Counted from the stretch's first letter, positions 1 through 9,397 are shown. The stretch is DNA of 64,000 nucleotides from Trichomonas vaginalis G3 (GCF_026262505.1 NC_067206.1:33123896-33187895), one strand, 5' to 3'. Notes: generated from the sequence alone by a model not told the origin. A program made the numbers and translations.

Positions 1-257
1 AATGAATATGAAAGCCAAAATAAGCTAATGAGGTATAAATATAATGATAAAGAATATTTAATTTCATGGAATCAATGGAGTCATAATCAAAGACCTCATA
101 AACGAGAAGAAGAAATTGAAAATAATGAAATGGAAATCATTGATGACATTAAAGAGGATGGAATTCCTAAATTTTGTAGAAAAACCTTTAGAACTAAGTT
201 AGGAGCATATAAACGTAGAGTATTAAATCCTGAATATCTTAAACATCAATTTAAAAA
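1..257 (+). repeat. Left inverted repeat of M1
   Basis: Read on the plus strand this stretch matches the minus strand of 13101-13357 with no difference that I could see. The match stops at base 257, after AATTTAAAAA, where the left copy continues with GG and the right copy with CATAAG. The true repeat is longer because it runs off the window. It lies inside coding sequence for a repeated DNA-binding-like domain. Confidence 0.85.
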
Positions 258-497
258 GGAAGACTGTGAATTATTAAACGCTAATGAATATGAAAATGCT
301 AAATCAAAACTGAGATATAAATATATTGGAAGTGATGAAAGTGTAAAGATAAAGATAAAGTTTATACAGTTTCATATAATAACTGGCACACGTTAGGGAT
401 AAGAAAACATTTAGGAGATTATGGTAAAAGTTCCGAATTCTTCAAATCTAGTATGTACGAGAGAATAAAAGAAATCAGATATAATTATCATTCATGA
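1..497 (+). pseudogene. Repeat-domain protein at the M1 left end, partial and frameshifted
   Basis: The reading frame is open from the window edge, with an internal ATG at 28, and stops at 396. A second frame continues the same domain to a TGA at 497, so a frameshift lies near 345-365 in a GATAAAGATAAAG repeat. The protein is built from copies of a domain of about 90 residues with the pattern LNPEYLKHQFKKEDCELLN, a KLRYKY strand and a W-containing strand such as NNWHTLG. This resembles the repeated beta-rich DNA-binding modules found beside viral homing-type endonucleases, but the zinc cysteines of those modules are absent. Its function is unknown. The same N-terminus is fused to the PolB tail at the other end of M1. 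Confidence 0.55.
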
Positions 498-561
498 ATG
501 AAAAATAAACTTTAAAAATTCATGTCTTACATTTTTTGAATAATTTATTTTTTTAATTCGT

Positions 562-1047
562 ATGAAAATGAGTGGATCAAGATTCGTAACCGTCAATCAA
601 TTAATGGATGTTCTTTCACCAATTCTTGAAAATGTTAAACAAGTAGATGTTTATTTCGATGATTATGTAGAAAGTATATATTATAAAGGTAAGTTTAATA
701 TTAAACCTATTGCTTTTGCATTTGATAATAAATTAATTGAAAATGCAAAAATTTGGGAATTAATTCCAGATATTGAATTTATAACAAATATTAATGATAA
801 ATGGTTTAAACGAATTCCAACCACAAAAGTTCTTTGTAAATTAATGATTAAAACTGAGGAAAAAGAATTTCATGAATTTAAATATCATCCAAATAAAGTT
901 TCAGAACTAGAAAATGAAAAACTTCAGAAAAAATTAAACGATAGACTTTCAAATGATCGTATTGAAAAAATAAATAAACTAGCAGAAGTTGCATTTAATA
1001 ATGAAATATTTGATGAATATAACCTTGAACTCAGTGATGGACTTTAA
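562..1047 (+). CDS. Conserved Maverick protein, VN-motif family
   Basis: A 161-residue soluble protein of unknown function. It is clearly related to the broken gene at 36512-36930 in M2. Both begin with a (K/R)F(I/V)(S/T)VN strand, continue with VYF, an (F/W)NI(K/E)P strand and a D(I/L)E segment, and end that block in a charged helix with (F/R)(K/R)R. The C-terminal third is a charged helix rich in Lys, Glu and Asn. No signal peptide or membrane segment is seen. ATG at 562 follows a T-rich block; a second ATG at 568 is also possible. Conservation in two otherwise diverged elements suggests a core virion or replication role. Confidence 0.7.
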   Translation: MKMSGSRFVTVNQLMDVLSPILENVKQVDVYFDDYVESIYYKGKFNIKPIAFAFDNKLIENAKIWELIPDIEFITNINDKWFKRIPTTKVLCKLMIKTEEKEFHEFKYHPNKVSELENEKLQKKLNDRLSNDRIEKINKLAEVAFNNEIFDEYNLELSDGL

Positions 1048-1048
1048 G

Positions 1049-1081
1049 TCCTGGGCACTTTGTGCCTTGAGCTTTAAGGAC
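1049..1081. terminator. GC-rich hairpin between convergent genes
   Basis: GGCAC-TTT-GTGCC forms a perfect 5-bp stem directly after the stop codon at 1047. It is enclosed by GTCC and GGAC. It stands out against the AT-rich surroundings and separates the convergent genes ending at 1047 (+) and 1103 (-). Similar GC hairpins lie at the M2 ends and at 63488-63523 in M3. A role in 3' end formation is an inference. Confidence 0.4.
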
Positions 1082-1102
1082 CCGGGCTCAACGAGTCATG
1101 AT

Positions 1103-1480
1103 TTATGAAATCAATATTTGATTTATTCGCTCTTCAATAATTTCTATTCTTTTTGTTAAATCATCAATTTTCATTAATGAGGTGATTCTTGATTGAGGAA
1201 TAGATTTCAAACTAACCACTCCTTTTATTTTTGAAATTTTGAATCCATGACCCTCTGGGTCTTGGACTCTGTCCTCAACTTTAAACATTTTATTCAATTT
1301 ACATGTTGTCAATTCTTCAAATAATTTTTTATTATTAGCATAATAGTCATTAAATTCATCAACAGATGAAAAAATTTTTATTTCAGTAATTGGTTTAACA
1401 ACGTTTATTTTTTGTTGAACATTTTCACTTTCATTTATTTCTTCCTCCTCTGTTTCATTTATTTTTAAAATCGGTTTCAT
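1103..1480 (-). CDS. Hypothetical Maverick protein with acidic N-terminus and C-terminal coiled coil
   Basis: 125 residues. The N-terminus is acidic (TEEEEINESE), the middle has a beta-like segment around GFKISKIKGVVSL, and the C-terminus is a short amphipathic helix DDLTKRIEIIEERINQ. The layout of acidic tail, KI/SI strand and helix recalls the M2 protein at 29103-29687, but the similarity is too weak to call homology. Such small coiled-coil proteins in Polintons often belong to the virion. The function is unknown. The gene converges on 562-1047 and diverges from 1547-1783 across 66 bp. Confidence 0.5.
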   Translation of the reverse strand: MKPILKINETEEEEINESENVQQKINVVKPITEIKIFSSVDEFNDYYANNKKLFEELTTCKLNKMFKVEDRVQDPEGHGFKISKIKGVVSLKSIPQSRITSLMKIDDLTKRIEIIEERINQILIS

Positions 1481-1546
1481 TTATCATTAAATAAAAATTA
1501 GAATATAAGTGATGAAATATATTTTTTAATTAATATTAAATCAGAG

Positions 1547-1783
1547 ATGGCGGCAGGATTCTTTAAAAAATTATGGGAAGGAATTAAGAAAGCTGCAAGT
1601 TGGGTTCATCAAAAGATTATTAAACCCGTTGCAAACTTTTTGGCACCAGTAGCGAAAACGGCAGGAACTATCATAGGAGGAGTATTAGGTGCTAAAGCAG
1701 GTAATCCAGCGATGGGAGCACAAGCAGGTAACGCAGTTGGTGGAATTGCTGAAGGAATACTTAATAAAATAGGGGGTAGATAG
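1547..1783 (+). CDS. Small amphipathic, membrane-active-type virion protein
   Basis: 78 residues. The N-terminus MAAGFFKKLWEGIKKAA is an amphipathic basic helix with aromatic residues. A Gly/Ala-rich hydrophobic stretch follows (residues 38-75, AGTIIGGVLGAKAG). This arrangement is typical of membrane-lytic or membrane-binding minor virion proteins, analogous to adenovirus protein VI, but the function is inferred from composition only. It shares its first 10 residues (MAAGFFKKLW) with the opposite-strand gene at 1808-2017. M2 has likely analogues at 24602 and 28510, and M3 at 59919. Confidence 0.6.
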   Translation: MAAGFFKKLWEGIKKAASWVHQKIIKPVANFLAPVAKTAGTIIGGVLGAKAGNPAMGAQAGNAVGGIAEGILNKIGGR

Positions 1784-1807
1784 TGGAAAAATAAATAAAT
1801 ATTATTT

Positions 1808-2017
1808 TTATCTTAGTATCGGTTGTAGTCGACGATAAACCTTATCTCCTTTATTTAATACTTCCCTTACCGGAACATTAGGTGCTATTTGTTCAGCAAC
1901 GTCACTAATTGCTTCTTTATTCTTAAATATCCAATTTGCTCCTTTCTTAATTTCCCAAACTTTATGCGCTCCTCTTTTTACTTTATCCCACAGTTTCTTA
2001 AAGAATCCTGCAGCCAT
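1808..2017 (-). CDS. Small amphipathic basic protein, paralogue of 1547-1783
   Basis: 69 residues beginning MAAGFFKKLWDKVKRGAHK, so the amphipathic basic N-terminal helix is that of the convergent neighbour at 1547. The C-terminus differs (APNVPVREVLNKGDKVYRRL) and lacks the Gly/Ala-rich stretch. The pair looks like an inverted partial duplication. The likely role is virion-associated membrane or DNA binding; this is inference. Confidence 0.55.
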   Translation of the reverse strand: MAAGFFKKLWDKVKRGAHKVWEIKKGANWIFKNKEAISDVAEQIAPNVPVREVLNKGDKVYRRLQPILR

Positions 2018-2086
2018 AGTTGATTATTTCATTAAAATTAAAAATTCATTTTCATCTTTTAATTTTGATTTTTTATTTAATAATAA

Positions 2087-3727
2087 ATGACGACTAACTA
2101 TTTAGTGCCAAACACTAAACCGATTAATGGAAATGTGTTTCATTCATTCGAAAAGATAAATGAAATATTCGCAAAGAATGACGGTAGAAGATATTATAGA
2201 GAACTTGAAAGTTCATGCTATGACTCTGATGCTCCATATTTTGATGATAAACAAACTCATTTAAGAATTACAAATCCGGCTCATGATGTGAACCAATTAG
2301 GTGACACATATATTAAACGCAAAGTTAAAGCAACTCTAGTTTCAAATAAAGCTTTCACATGTGATGCCGCTTTTAAATGCATGCGTTTATTCGTTGGTTT
2401 TAAATCATCAAATCAAAGCTTTAAACAATTAGAAGTAGAAACCGAAAGAGGTGATGCTGGTTATCTTCAGATGGATTGCGCCCGTGAATCTTTCGCATTT
2501 GCAACATATAAACCAAAATCAGAAAGGAAAGTTAAAAAGTTTGTTCATTCGTTATATAATAATGTTCAAAAATATGATAACTCAGTATGTGGTAAATATA
2601 TTGACCCTTCAGAAGTTTTCAAGAAAGCAAATGAAGAAGTTGATGTCACTTTTGATATGATTATTCCGGTAAATGATTTGTTAGCATTTCAGGCGTTCGA
2701 TGATTATCCTAAATCATTTGGTGAAATCATTCTTAAATATTATGTTTTCAGGGATACTTTAGTATTTTGTCAGGTTGACCCGTTAAGAGTTGCTGATTTA
2801 CAAAATTACGTTTATGAAAAGATAACTGATGAAAATTATGAAAAGATTATGAATCATGTTTATAAATATGATCGCAAATTCCAACAAATCGGACTTCCTG
2901 CCAAATTAATTACAAGCTTAGCCGCTACATCTGCTGACGCAACAGTTGAAGACGTTATTATTTCATGCACAAAGATGGAAGTTTTAGAGGATAAATGCAT
3001 TACACCAGGATACGGTTTAATTGAAGAATCAGTTAAAGCAATACCACGTTTATTTAGTAAGGAAGATCCATTCATGATTCCAGCTCAACATATTGACGTT
3101 CGTTCACTAAATGGAGGTTGCATCACTCCTGAAGGTATTAGCTCAGATTTCTCATACGCTCTTCATAATGTTACAGATGTTGTGTTAACATTTCCGAAGA
3201 ATGCAATGCAAAGAACGGTTTTAGAAAATCCAATGCTTCGAGGTCTTCAGGTCACTATAGATTCCAGAAACTTCCCCGATCAAGCGATGACCACAGTGGG
3301 TGACATATTCTTTACACGTATGCTTCAAGCTTCTGATTTAGATGGAGTGAATGAATGCACAGAAGAATACGAGGACTCATTAACTAGACCACTGAATGAT
3401 GATGATGGCACGCCATTAGCTAGAACATGGAAAGACCAAACTTCATTCTTATGCACTATTCCAGTTCAACGTGATGGAGCGGGTATATTCTTTGATGGAT
3501 TAGAAACTTTCAACTCACAAGTTACAGTACAAGTGAAAGCTTATCCAATCATTCAGGGTGAAAATGACACTTACTGTTCAAAAGTGACAAATCCTCCTCA
3601 GGTTTGGTTTACTAGGACTACATATTGGACATGGACACCGGATGAAGGTTTGAAATATCATCCAACAGGTACACCACCGCAGTATAGAAGTTCATATGAT
3701 GAAATATTGATGAATAGAAATGTTTAA
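2087..3727 (+). CDS. Major capsid protein (double jelly-roll type), intact
   Basis: 546 residues with no frameshift. Length and position beside the packaging ATPase fit a Polinton major capsid protein. The segment around residues 196-220, IPVNDLLAFQAFDDYPKSFG followed by EIILKYYVF, matches the pattern of the M2 capsid (VPLSSFLIFRF, LPNWAGKISIEL) and of double-jelly-roll capsids, where a strand, a turn with (Y/L)P and a GKI strand recur. The N-terminus is rich in beta-like strands, and the C-terminus ends with WTWTPDEGLKYHP. ATG follows a T-rich block and AATAATAA. Assignment rests on context, length and this local motif; a structure prediction would settle it. Confidence 0.7.
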   Translation: MTTNYLVPNTKPINGNVFHSFEKINEIFAKNDGRRYYRELESSCYDSDAPYFDDKQTHLRITNPAHDVNQLGDTYIKRKVKATLVSNKAFTCDAAFKCMRLFVGFKSSNQSFKQLEVETERGDAGYLQMDCARESFAFATYKPKSERKVKKFVHSLYNNVQKYDNSVCGKYIDPSEVFKKANEEVDVTFDMIIPVNDLLAFQAFDDYPKSFGEIILKYYVFRDTLVFCQVDPLRVADLQNYVYEKITDENYEKIMNHVYKYDRKFQQIGLPAKLITSLAATSADATVEDVIISCTKMEVLEDKCITPGYGLIEESVKAIPRLFSKEDPFMIPAQHIDVRSLNGGCITPEGISSDFSYALHNVTDVVLTFPKNAMQRTVLENPMLRGLQVTIDSRNFPDQAMTTVGDIFFTRMLQASDLDGVNECTEEYEDSLTRPLNDDDGTPLARTWKDQTSFLCTIPVQRDGAGIFFDGLETFNSQVTVQVKAYPIIQGENDTYCSKVTNPPQVWFTRTTYWTWTPDEGLKYHPTGTPPQYRSSYDEILMNRNV

Positions 3728-3751
3728 AATTATAAATTTATTTTTGATTAA

Positions 3752-4573
3752 ATGGATTTAAATTCATCCACCCCTTATGAAGAATTAGCAGGAGTATATA
3801 ATACATACGTAGATGATATGATTAATGAAGCATTGAGTGATAATAGAAATGCTCTATCTAAGGAAAAATTAATGAAAATTCCATATTCTGAATGTTACTT
3901 AAATTCAATCACTGCAGCAATTGGTAAACAAAATAAAGGTAAAACATTAACGATATTAAAACAAATTATCATTATTGCTAACACTTCACCCTATTCACAT
4001 GTGTTAATTTATATCAACCGTTCAGGTTCACCTTCAGATGATACATTTGAATCTTTAAAGCATTTAATCAAAATTCCAATTATTTATTTATCACAAGAAG
4101 AAGCAGAAGATTATTTAAAAAACTTTGTAATGTATAAAGAATTATATAATACAATCAAGAAGCAAGGATTAGAGGATAAAATTATTGATAAACAACGGGA
4201 TGAATTATTTGAAACACTTTCTATTTCAAATTTTGATAGAGAATTTTTGCATTCACTCATTTTTCTAGATGATGGTGAAATCAAAACTAATAACTAATGA
4301 GAAATCATATTTTAATCAATTACTCAATGTCGACACATTCAGTGTTCATTCTTCATGGCTGTTCAATACTTTAAAGCATTAAGCACAAACATTAAATCAA
4401 ACCTGTCCACCCTTTTCATTTTCAGTGGTTTTAGTCGTCAACAGTTGAACGTTATGCTTTATCAAGTGAATTTACCAATGAGCATTAATGAACTTTACAC
4501 ACAATATCAACAATTAGGAGAACATGGAAAAATAATAGTTGATTTAAATAAAGGTTCCATTAAATTCGAATAA
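3752..4573 (+). pseudogene. Genome-packaging ATPase (FtsK/HerA type), broken
   Basis: The first frame (3752-4297) has a Walker A motif GKQNKGKT at residues 58-65 and a Walker B-like LIFLDD near its end. It then meets stop codons. Downstream residues typical of the family, an RH/Q strand and FSGFSRQQ, are read through 4355-4573 in the same frame, but the stretch 4290-4330 between them is only sensible in a shifted frame. Two compensating small indels are therefore likely. The family pumps element DNA into capsids. Relatives are at 35138-36010 and 61569-62450, both also broken. Confidence 0.75.
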
Positions 4574-4613
4574 CTTTTTATAATTAATTTTTATTTTTTA
4601 TTTATAATTAAAC

Positions 4614-5513
4614 ATGACAGAAATTGCAAATCTTCTACAGGTTCCATTAAAACAAGGAACAAACAAAAAGGGTGCATATAATAGAACTATGAAAGTTCCA
4701 GACGGAATGAAAGAATTAGTCCACATTGTTGCCGGTCTTCAAAAGGATGTTAAACAAATGAGAAACGTTTTAACATTACCAGAAGCTCAAGCATATGCCA
4801 AACGTCACGGACCAAATTGGGAAGCACACGAAGCAGACATTACGGGTCCAAATGGAAAACCTGATGGAATAAATGAAGTTTTCGTTACTGATGGTCAAGG
4901 AAATATTAAAGTCATAAATGGGTATAAATTAACAATGACGGATTATCCTAAACGTAAAGCATATAATGAACATTATCCTATGCAATTTGATGAAAATGGA
5001 AAAGCTGTTAAACAATACATTGGAGAAGGTGAAAATGGTCCAATTAATTCATACCGTCATAATCCATATTCTTACTTCAATGAAGAATTAAATGCTATTG
5101 AAGAGGGACCGGATGGATTACCACGATATTCTAACCAGTTTGATGGTCAATATGCAAATTTAAGACCTGAAATTCCAGCTAAGAAATTCTTTAAAGTTGC
5201 TTTATTCGATCCAGTTTTCGCAAATGTTAAAGATGAACTTAAACAGCAATTCCAACCAATTATAGTAGCAAGAATTGCATCAGGTGCTTTATCTCAAGCA
5301 TTCAAAGATTTAATTAAGAAACCATTATATCAGCAACGAGGTTTAACTTATGATTTAGTTAAGGAATCAGATAAAAGAAAATTTGAGAAATCAGATGATT
5401 ATAAGAATGCAATTAATGAATATATTCGGTCTATTAATTTCGATGAAAATGCTAAAAATCAACTTCATGAACAAATACAGGAAATAATAGATTCAAAAGT
5501 TCCAGCAAAATAA
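4614..5513 (+). CDS. Conserved Maverick protein of unknown function
   Basis: 299 residues, soluble, with an N-terminal basic segment, a central region rich in Gly, Asn and Asp ([19 protein letters not shown]), a tyrosine/proline-rich segment [20 protein letters not shown], and a helical C-terminus. It lies 40 bp after the ATPase on the same strand and before the CCG protein. No domain was recognised. Its position next to capsid and ATPase suggests a virion protein. Confidence 0.6.
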   Translation: MTEIANLLQVPLKQGTNKKGAYNRTMKVPDGMKELVHIVAGLQKDVKQMRNVLTLPEAQAYAKRHGPNWEAHEADITGPNGKPDGINEVFVTDGQGNIKVINGYKLTMTDYPKRKAYNEHYPMQFDENGKAVKQYIGEGENGPINSYRHNPYSYFNEELNAIEEGPDGLPRYSNQFDGQYANLRPEIPAKKFFKVALFDPVFANVKDELKQQFQPIIVARIASGALSQAFKDLIKKPLYQQRGLTYDLVKESDKRKFEKSDDYKNAINEYIRSINFDENAKNQLHEQIQEIIDSKVPAK

Positions 5514-5545
5514 AAGTTTAAATATATTTTTTTATTCGAATATAA

Positions 5546-6246
5546 ATGAGAAGACGTTTCACTAGTCAAAAGAACACTAACGCAAAAGCAGAGATTACGG
5601 TTGGTTATAACGTAAATGATGATAAATCACGAATTATTCAAAATGTTAAAGTTAATGTTAGTCCTGAATTAACAAGGTCAGCAACTCAACCAAATTTATT
5701 AACTCGTGACTTACCGAAGAATGAGGAGAATGAAGAAAACCATGAGAATGGAGACCCAATCATTTTATCTGAACCTGGTAAAGAACCTGTTGAAATTCCC
5801 ACTTATCCAACATACCCCCACCTCTTTCATCAAACATCGAGAACCCAGGAATCTACGATTACAGTCGCAATGCGCCATATAAAATAGACATTAATTCTGA
5901 ATTAATGAAAATTTACCGTGATATCATAACTGATAATTATGATTCAATAATAAATTTAATTGACCAATCCGGTTTAATTATTTTACCTTATGAATCATTA
6001 ATTCACATTATCGCCATTCTTTGTGATGTTCAAGATTCAGACGTGAAGATTCAATTTTTCATAGATGATGAGGTTTCATGCTGCGGAACAGTTGCAAAAA
6101 TAAATCCTATAAAGGATATTAGCACAATTAAGATATCAAAGAACGGAACAACAACTGAACTTCATTTAACATATAATGATATTTATAATAAAATAGTTGA
6201 TGAATATAAAATATCACTTGAAAAATTCTTTGTTAAGGCTATTTAA
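5546..6246 (+). pseudogene. CCG-motif conserved Maverick protein, one frameshift
   Basis: The N-terminal frame (5546-5887) is low complexity and basic. The C-terminal frame (5905-6246) carries DDEVSCCGTVAKI. The second frame stays open upstream to about 5815, and the switch falls in a run of five C at 5815-5819, so loss of one C explains the break. The M2 relative at 38450-38986 is a single frame with DVSCCGVSYNV, and M3 (62874-63484) has IECCGQTPIFMKI. The protein is about 200 residues, with a variable N-terminal tail and a conserved beta-rich C-terminus around the Cys-Cys-Gly. The function is unknown. Confidence 0.65.
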
Positions 6247-6722
6247 TATTCAAGCATTAACATTATCGAATAATAATCCTTTGAATCATAATCGATAATA
6301 ATTGACCTTTCACCAGTTTCTATCGTTTGTTTTATTTCTTTTTGTTCCCCACTATCCGGATCGGTCATTGTAATTGTTTTTGTTATAGTATCAGCTTTAT
6401 CTTTAACTTCAATCTTTTTTCCATCGGGATATTTAAACCAAAATTCCAAAAATTCGATATTGTCAATCTGTTCATATTTTAATCTATCAATTACATTTTT
6501 AATACCATCTGAAAATCTTATGAAATGGTCATTATATGGGTTTGATTGAACTAAATTTGAATGAAGTGAAATATAACCTGATGATGAATATGACATCGAC
6601 TCATATTTTCTGAAAACACTAAAATTTATAACATGAATGAATTTCTTATTCGTTGAATTTATGAATTCTTGAGGTAATCTTATTCTAGTTTTATTTATCA
6701 CTGGAAAATAACGCTTTACCAT
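6243..6722 (-). CDS. Maverick minor structural protein candidate, short form
   Basis: 159 residues. The segment TRIRLPQEFINSTNKKF, then FSVFRK, then IEFLEFWFKYPDGKKIEV and a final IMLMLEY parallels the C-terminal half of the M2 protein 24849-25697 (ISDFQVWFTTDGRKR, FYLELSF) and of the M3 protein 60672-61552. A terminal strand preceded by FWF.YPDG resembles the last strands of a jelly-roll fold, so a penton or minor capsid role is plausible but unproven. The gene overlaps the end of the CCG gene by 4 bases and diverges from 6744 across 21 bp. Confidence 0.55.
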   Translation of the reverse strand: MVKRYFPVINKTRIRLPQEFINSTNKKFIHVINFSVFRKYESMSYSSSGYISLHSNLVQSNPYNDHFIRFSDGIKNVIDRLKYEQIDNIEFLEFWFKYPDGKKIEVKDKADTITKTITMTDPDSGEQKEIKQTIETGERSIIIDYDSKDYYSIMLMLEY

Positions 6723-6743
6723 ATTTTTAATCGTAATAAAAAA

Positions 6744-7481
6744 ATGTCAATTATCAATATTATTTCGAATAATAACTGTGAATTAAATTTAACAGTTAGC
6801 GGAATTTATAATGTTACTCTCGTTTCTGTGAGTGGTAAATTTAATCCCATTCTTTTAGACCCTTCAGATTATATATCATTTATTAAAGATGACCATGAGC
6901 CGCATAGCGGCGGGGTCGTAGACCTAAAAACGTATGATATGTATATAAATAATGTGATAACGAAATGGGATATTAACATGATTTTAAGTTATTTAAATGA
7001 ATCATTTATCGTATGGTATGAAGAAAATTTTAAATCAAAACCTGATAAACTTTTTGAACTTGATGAAATAAATAACCTTATTAAATTTCCGCTGAAAATT
7101 AAATTTTGTACTCCTCGTCTTCGTTCATTGTTGGGGATATTAAATTTTGAAAAAGATGTTGGGGATGTTTTGTATTCTGACACTGGTTCTAATTTCATTT
7201 TAATCAAATGTGATAAAGTTAATACCCCAATGAGATTTTCACATCAAACATTAGACCCTAACTCTTACCCATCAATACAAAACATTTTATCCATCAACTT
7301 AAACATATTTTCTTTATCATATCCGTTTCAATTATCCGGGAATTCATTTATTCTTCATTCAAAAGATTTATCAAATATTAAATTTAGAATAACTGACCTA
7401 TTTGATTGTGATTTAGAATTTATGAATGAAATATTATGGCAATTTCAAATAGAAAAAATAGCTGATGAGATAACAGATTAA
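6744..7481 (+). CDS. Candidate minor capsid protein
   Basis: 245 residues. The C-terminus (ILHSKDLSNIKFRITDLFD, then LWQFQIEKI) matches the M3 protein that leaves the window at 64000 (SPHNLKDMQFRLVDFQGEPV, then MTVEVDFLE). The pattern of helix or turn, FRL.D, then a closing hydrophobic strand is common at the end of jelly-roll capsid subunits. The N-terminal half has no recognised motif. No relative was found in M2. A penton-like role is an inference. ATG follows AATAAAAAA, within the 21-bp divergent promoter shared with 6722. Confidence 0.5.
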   Translation: MSIINIISNNNCELNLTVSGIYNVTLVSVSGKFNPILLDPSDYISFIKDDHEPHSGGVVDLKTYDMYINNVITKWDINMILSYLNESFIVWYEENFKSKPDKLFELDEINNLIKFPLKIKFCTPRLRSLLGILNFEKDVGDVLYSDTGSNFILIKCDKVNTPMRFSHQTLDPNSYPSIQNILSINLNIFSLSYPFQLSGNSFILHSKDLSNIKFRITDLFDCDLEFMNEILWQFQIEKIADEITD

Positions 7482-7505
7482 ATATTTATTTTTAAATCGT
7501 AATAA

Positions 7506-9320
7506 ATGATTAAACAACAGCAACCACAGACCATTACATACGCCATATATGCATATAATTCAAAGACGGCAGAACAAACGCAAATGTTGAAATATGGAGA
7601 TTTGGAGATAGTATTGAAAAATGACCATTTCGAATTCGTTTGCAAAGGTGGTGCAGTGATATCAAATATAAAAGAAATTTTATTTATGAATTCAAAAATT
7701 AAAGGAATAACGGATGATATAACATCAATTCCACCAGAAGAACAAAGATATTACGCATTAAATGCATTTCCTAAAGTTTTGAAGATTGGAAGATTTAATT
7801 TAAATGAGGAATTCATAAAAGGTTTCCTAAATGACATAATGAAGAAAGCAGATAAGGAATATGTTAACGATGAGTTAGCAAAGAAAGCAGATATATCATT
7901 TGTTAACGATGAGTTAGCAAAGAAAGCAGATATATCATTTGTTAACGATGAGTTAGCAAAGAAGGCAGATAAGGATTGTAGCTAGTGATTAAGAAGAAGG
8001 CAGATAAGGAATATGTTAATGAAAAAGATAATGAAATTATAGAAAGGGTTGAATGGTATCATGAACGGACATCGAAGATTCTGAAAACTAAAGCTGATAC
8101 AGGATGGGTTTCAGAATGTTTAGACCTTAAAGCAGATAAAACTTATGTTAACAATGAGTTAGGGAAGAAAGCGGATAAAACATATGTTAACGATGAGTTA
8201 GCAAAGAAAGCAGATAAAACTTATGTTAACGATGAGTTAGCAAAGAAAGCAGATATATCATTTGTTAACGATGAGTTAGCAAAGAAAGCAGATATATCAT
8301 TTGTTAACGAAATATACCAAAGTTTAGTTGGAACAAAAAATATTGAAACTATTGTTGGCGACTTTTCTGTCAATGAAGAAAACAAATATTTTAGATGGGA
8401 GTTTGTACAGTCCTTAAGAAATGGTATACGGTATAAACTCATTCCGAAAAATAACAATGAAATGTATGTAGGCTATATAAAGAATAATGGCACACAAGTT
8501 AAAGTTCCATTAGACAACAACTGCTACTTAAACTTATATGGAGACGAACAAAAGAAATATTTAAGAGTTTATGAAATGGTAGATATGACATTGTCTAACG
8601 TAGCTCCAGCACCGTATTATTATGACTATGGTGTTGACGCACATGTAGACCCAAAAAAGCAAACATTATATTTAGAATATTATAGATATAAAAGATATAA
8701 TGCAATAGAAAAAACGAGAATAGTATATTATTATACAGATGACAAAAATAAATATTATAGTCAAGATTTTACATACCCTGAAAACATAAGATTATATTAT
8801 AAAAAATATTCTGACACAAACCAGAAGAAACCCGAAATAGTTACACTATATTTTAAGTTCAAAAGAGACAATCCTATAATATCTCATATGTTTGATTTAA
8901 TGAACCCAGTAGGTTCTATTTATACATCTATGGATGTGAGAGGTCCTCAAGCAATGTTTGGTGTTGGTGCATGGGAACAAATAGTCGACAGGTTTTTGTA
9001 TTGTGCAAACTCTTCAAAGGAAACAGGGGGAAGTAAAACAATTACGGGTGAAAATTTACCTGCACACAGTCACTACATAGATTTAAGTACATCTCAAGCG
9101 GGTTGGCATAAGCATAGATATTGGGATTGGTCAGGAATGACAAAAGGTAAAGGATATGATGTTAAAGATGATGTTAAATTTGCCATAAATTGTTACTGGA
9201 GTGACACTCAGGGAGAAGGAAACCATACACATCGTTTCAGGATATACACAAACAACGGGACAAAGTAAAGATTACATGCCACCATTTATGACTGTATTCG
9301 CATGGTATAGAGTTCAATGA
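7506..9320 (+). pseudogene. Trimeric tail-fibre-like protein, two frameshifts
   Basis: The N-terminal frame is 7506-7985 and the main frame 7985-9268. A 2-base loss near 9236 moves the true end into a third frame that stops at 9320. The shaft has KADKEYVNDELAK repeats of 13 residues (39 bp), typical of trimeric fibre coiled shafts. The tip, from VNEIYQSLVG onward, carries DLMNPVGSIYTS, MFGVGAWEQI, ENLPAHSHY and WHKHRYW, the pattern of phage baseplate and fibre tip domains with metal-binding His pairs. The tip is nearly identical at DNA level to that of the intact M2 fibre. It presumably binds the host surface. Confidence 0.85.
7846..8308 (+). repeat. 39-bp coding repeats of the fibre shaft
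   Basis: Tandem units reading KKADxxxVNDELA lie on both sides of the frameshift at 7985. Copies near 7880-7960 and 8190-8300 are almost identical, differing mainly in ISF versus KEY or KTY. Repeat number is likely unstable and may itself have produced the frameshift. Confidence 0.8.
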
Positions 9321-9397
9321 ACGCTCAATGTTTGTGAAACAAACTTTAGGAGCTCCAAAAGAGCAAACACATAATTTAAATTTTTATTTTAGTATAA

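Noticed and set aside
3752-4573. Programmed ribosomal frameshifting in the ATPase
   Set aside because: Breaks lie at different positions in M1, M2 and M3 and include multiple stops, so decay or base errors are more likely.
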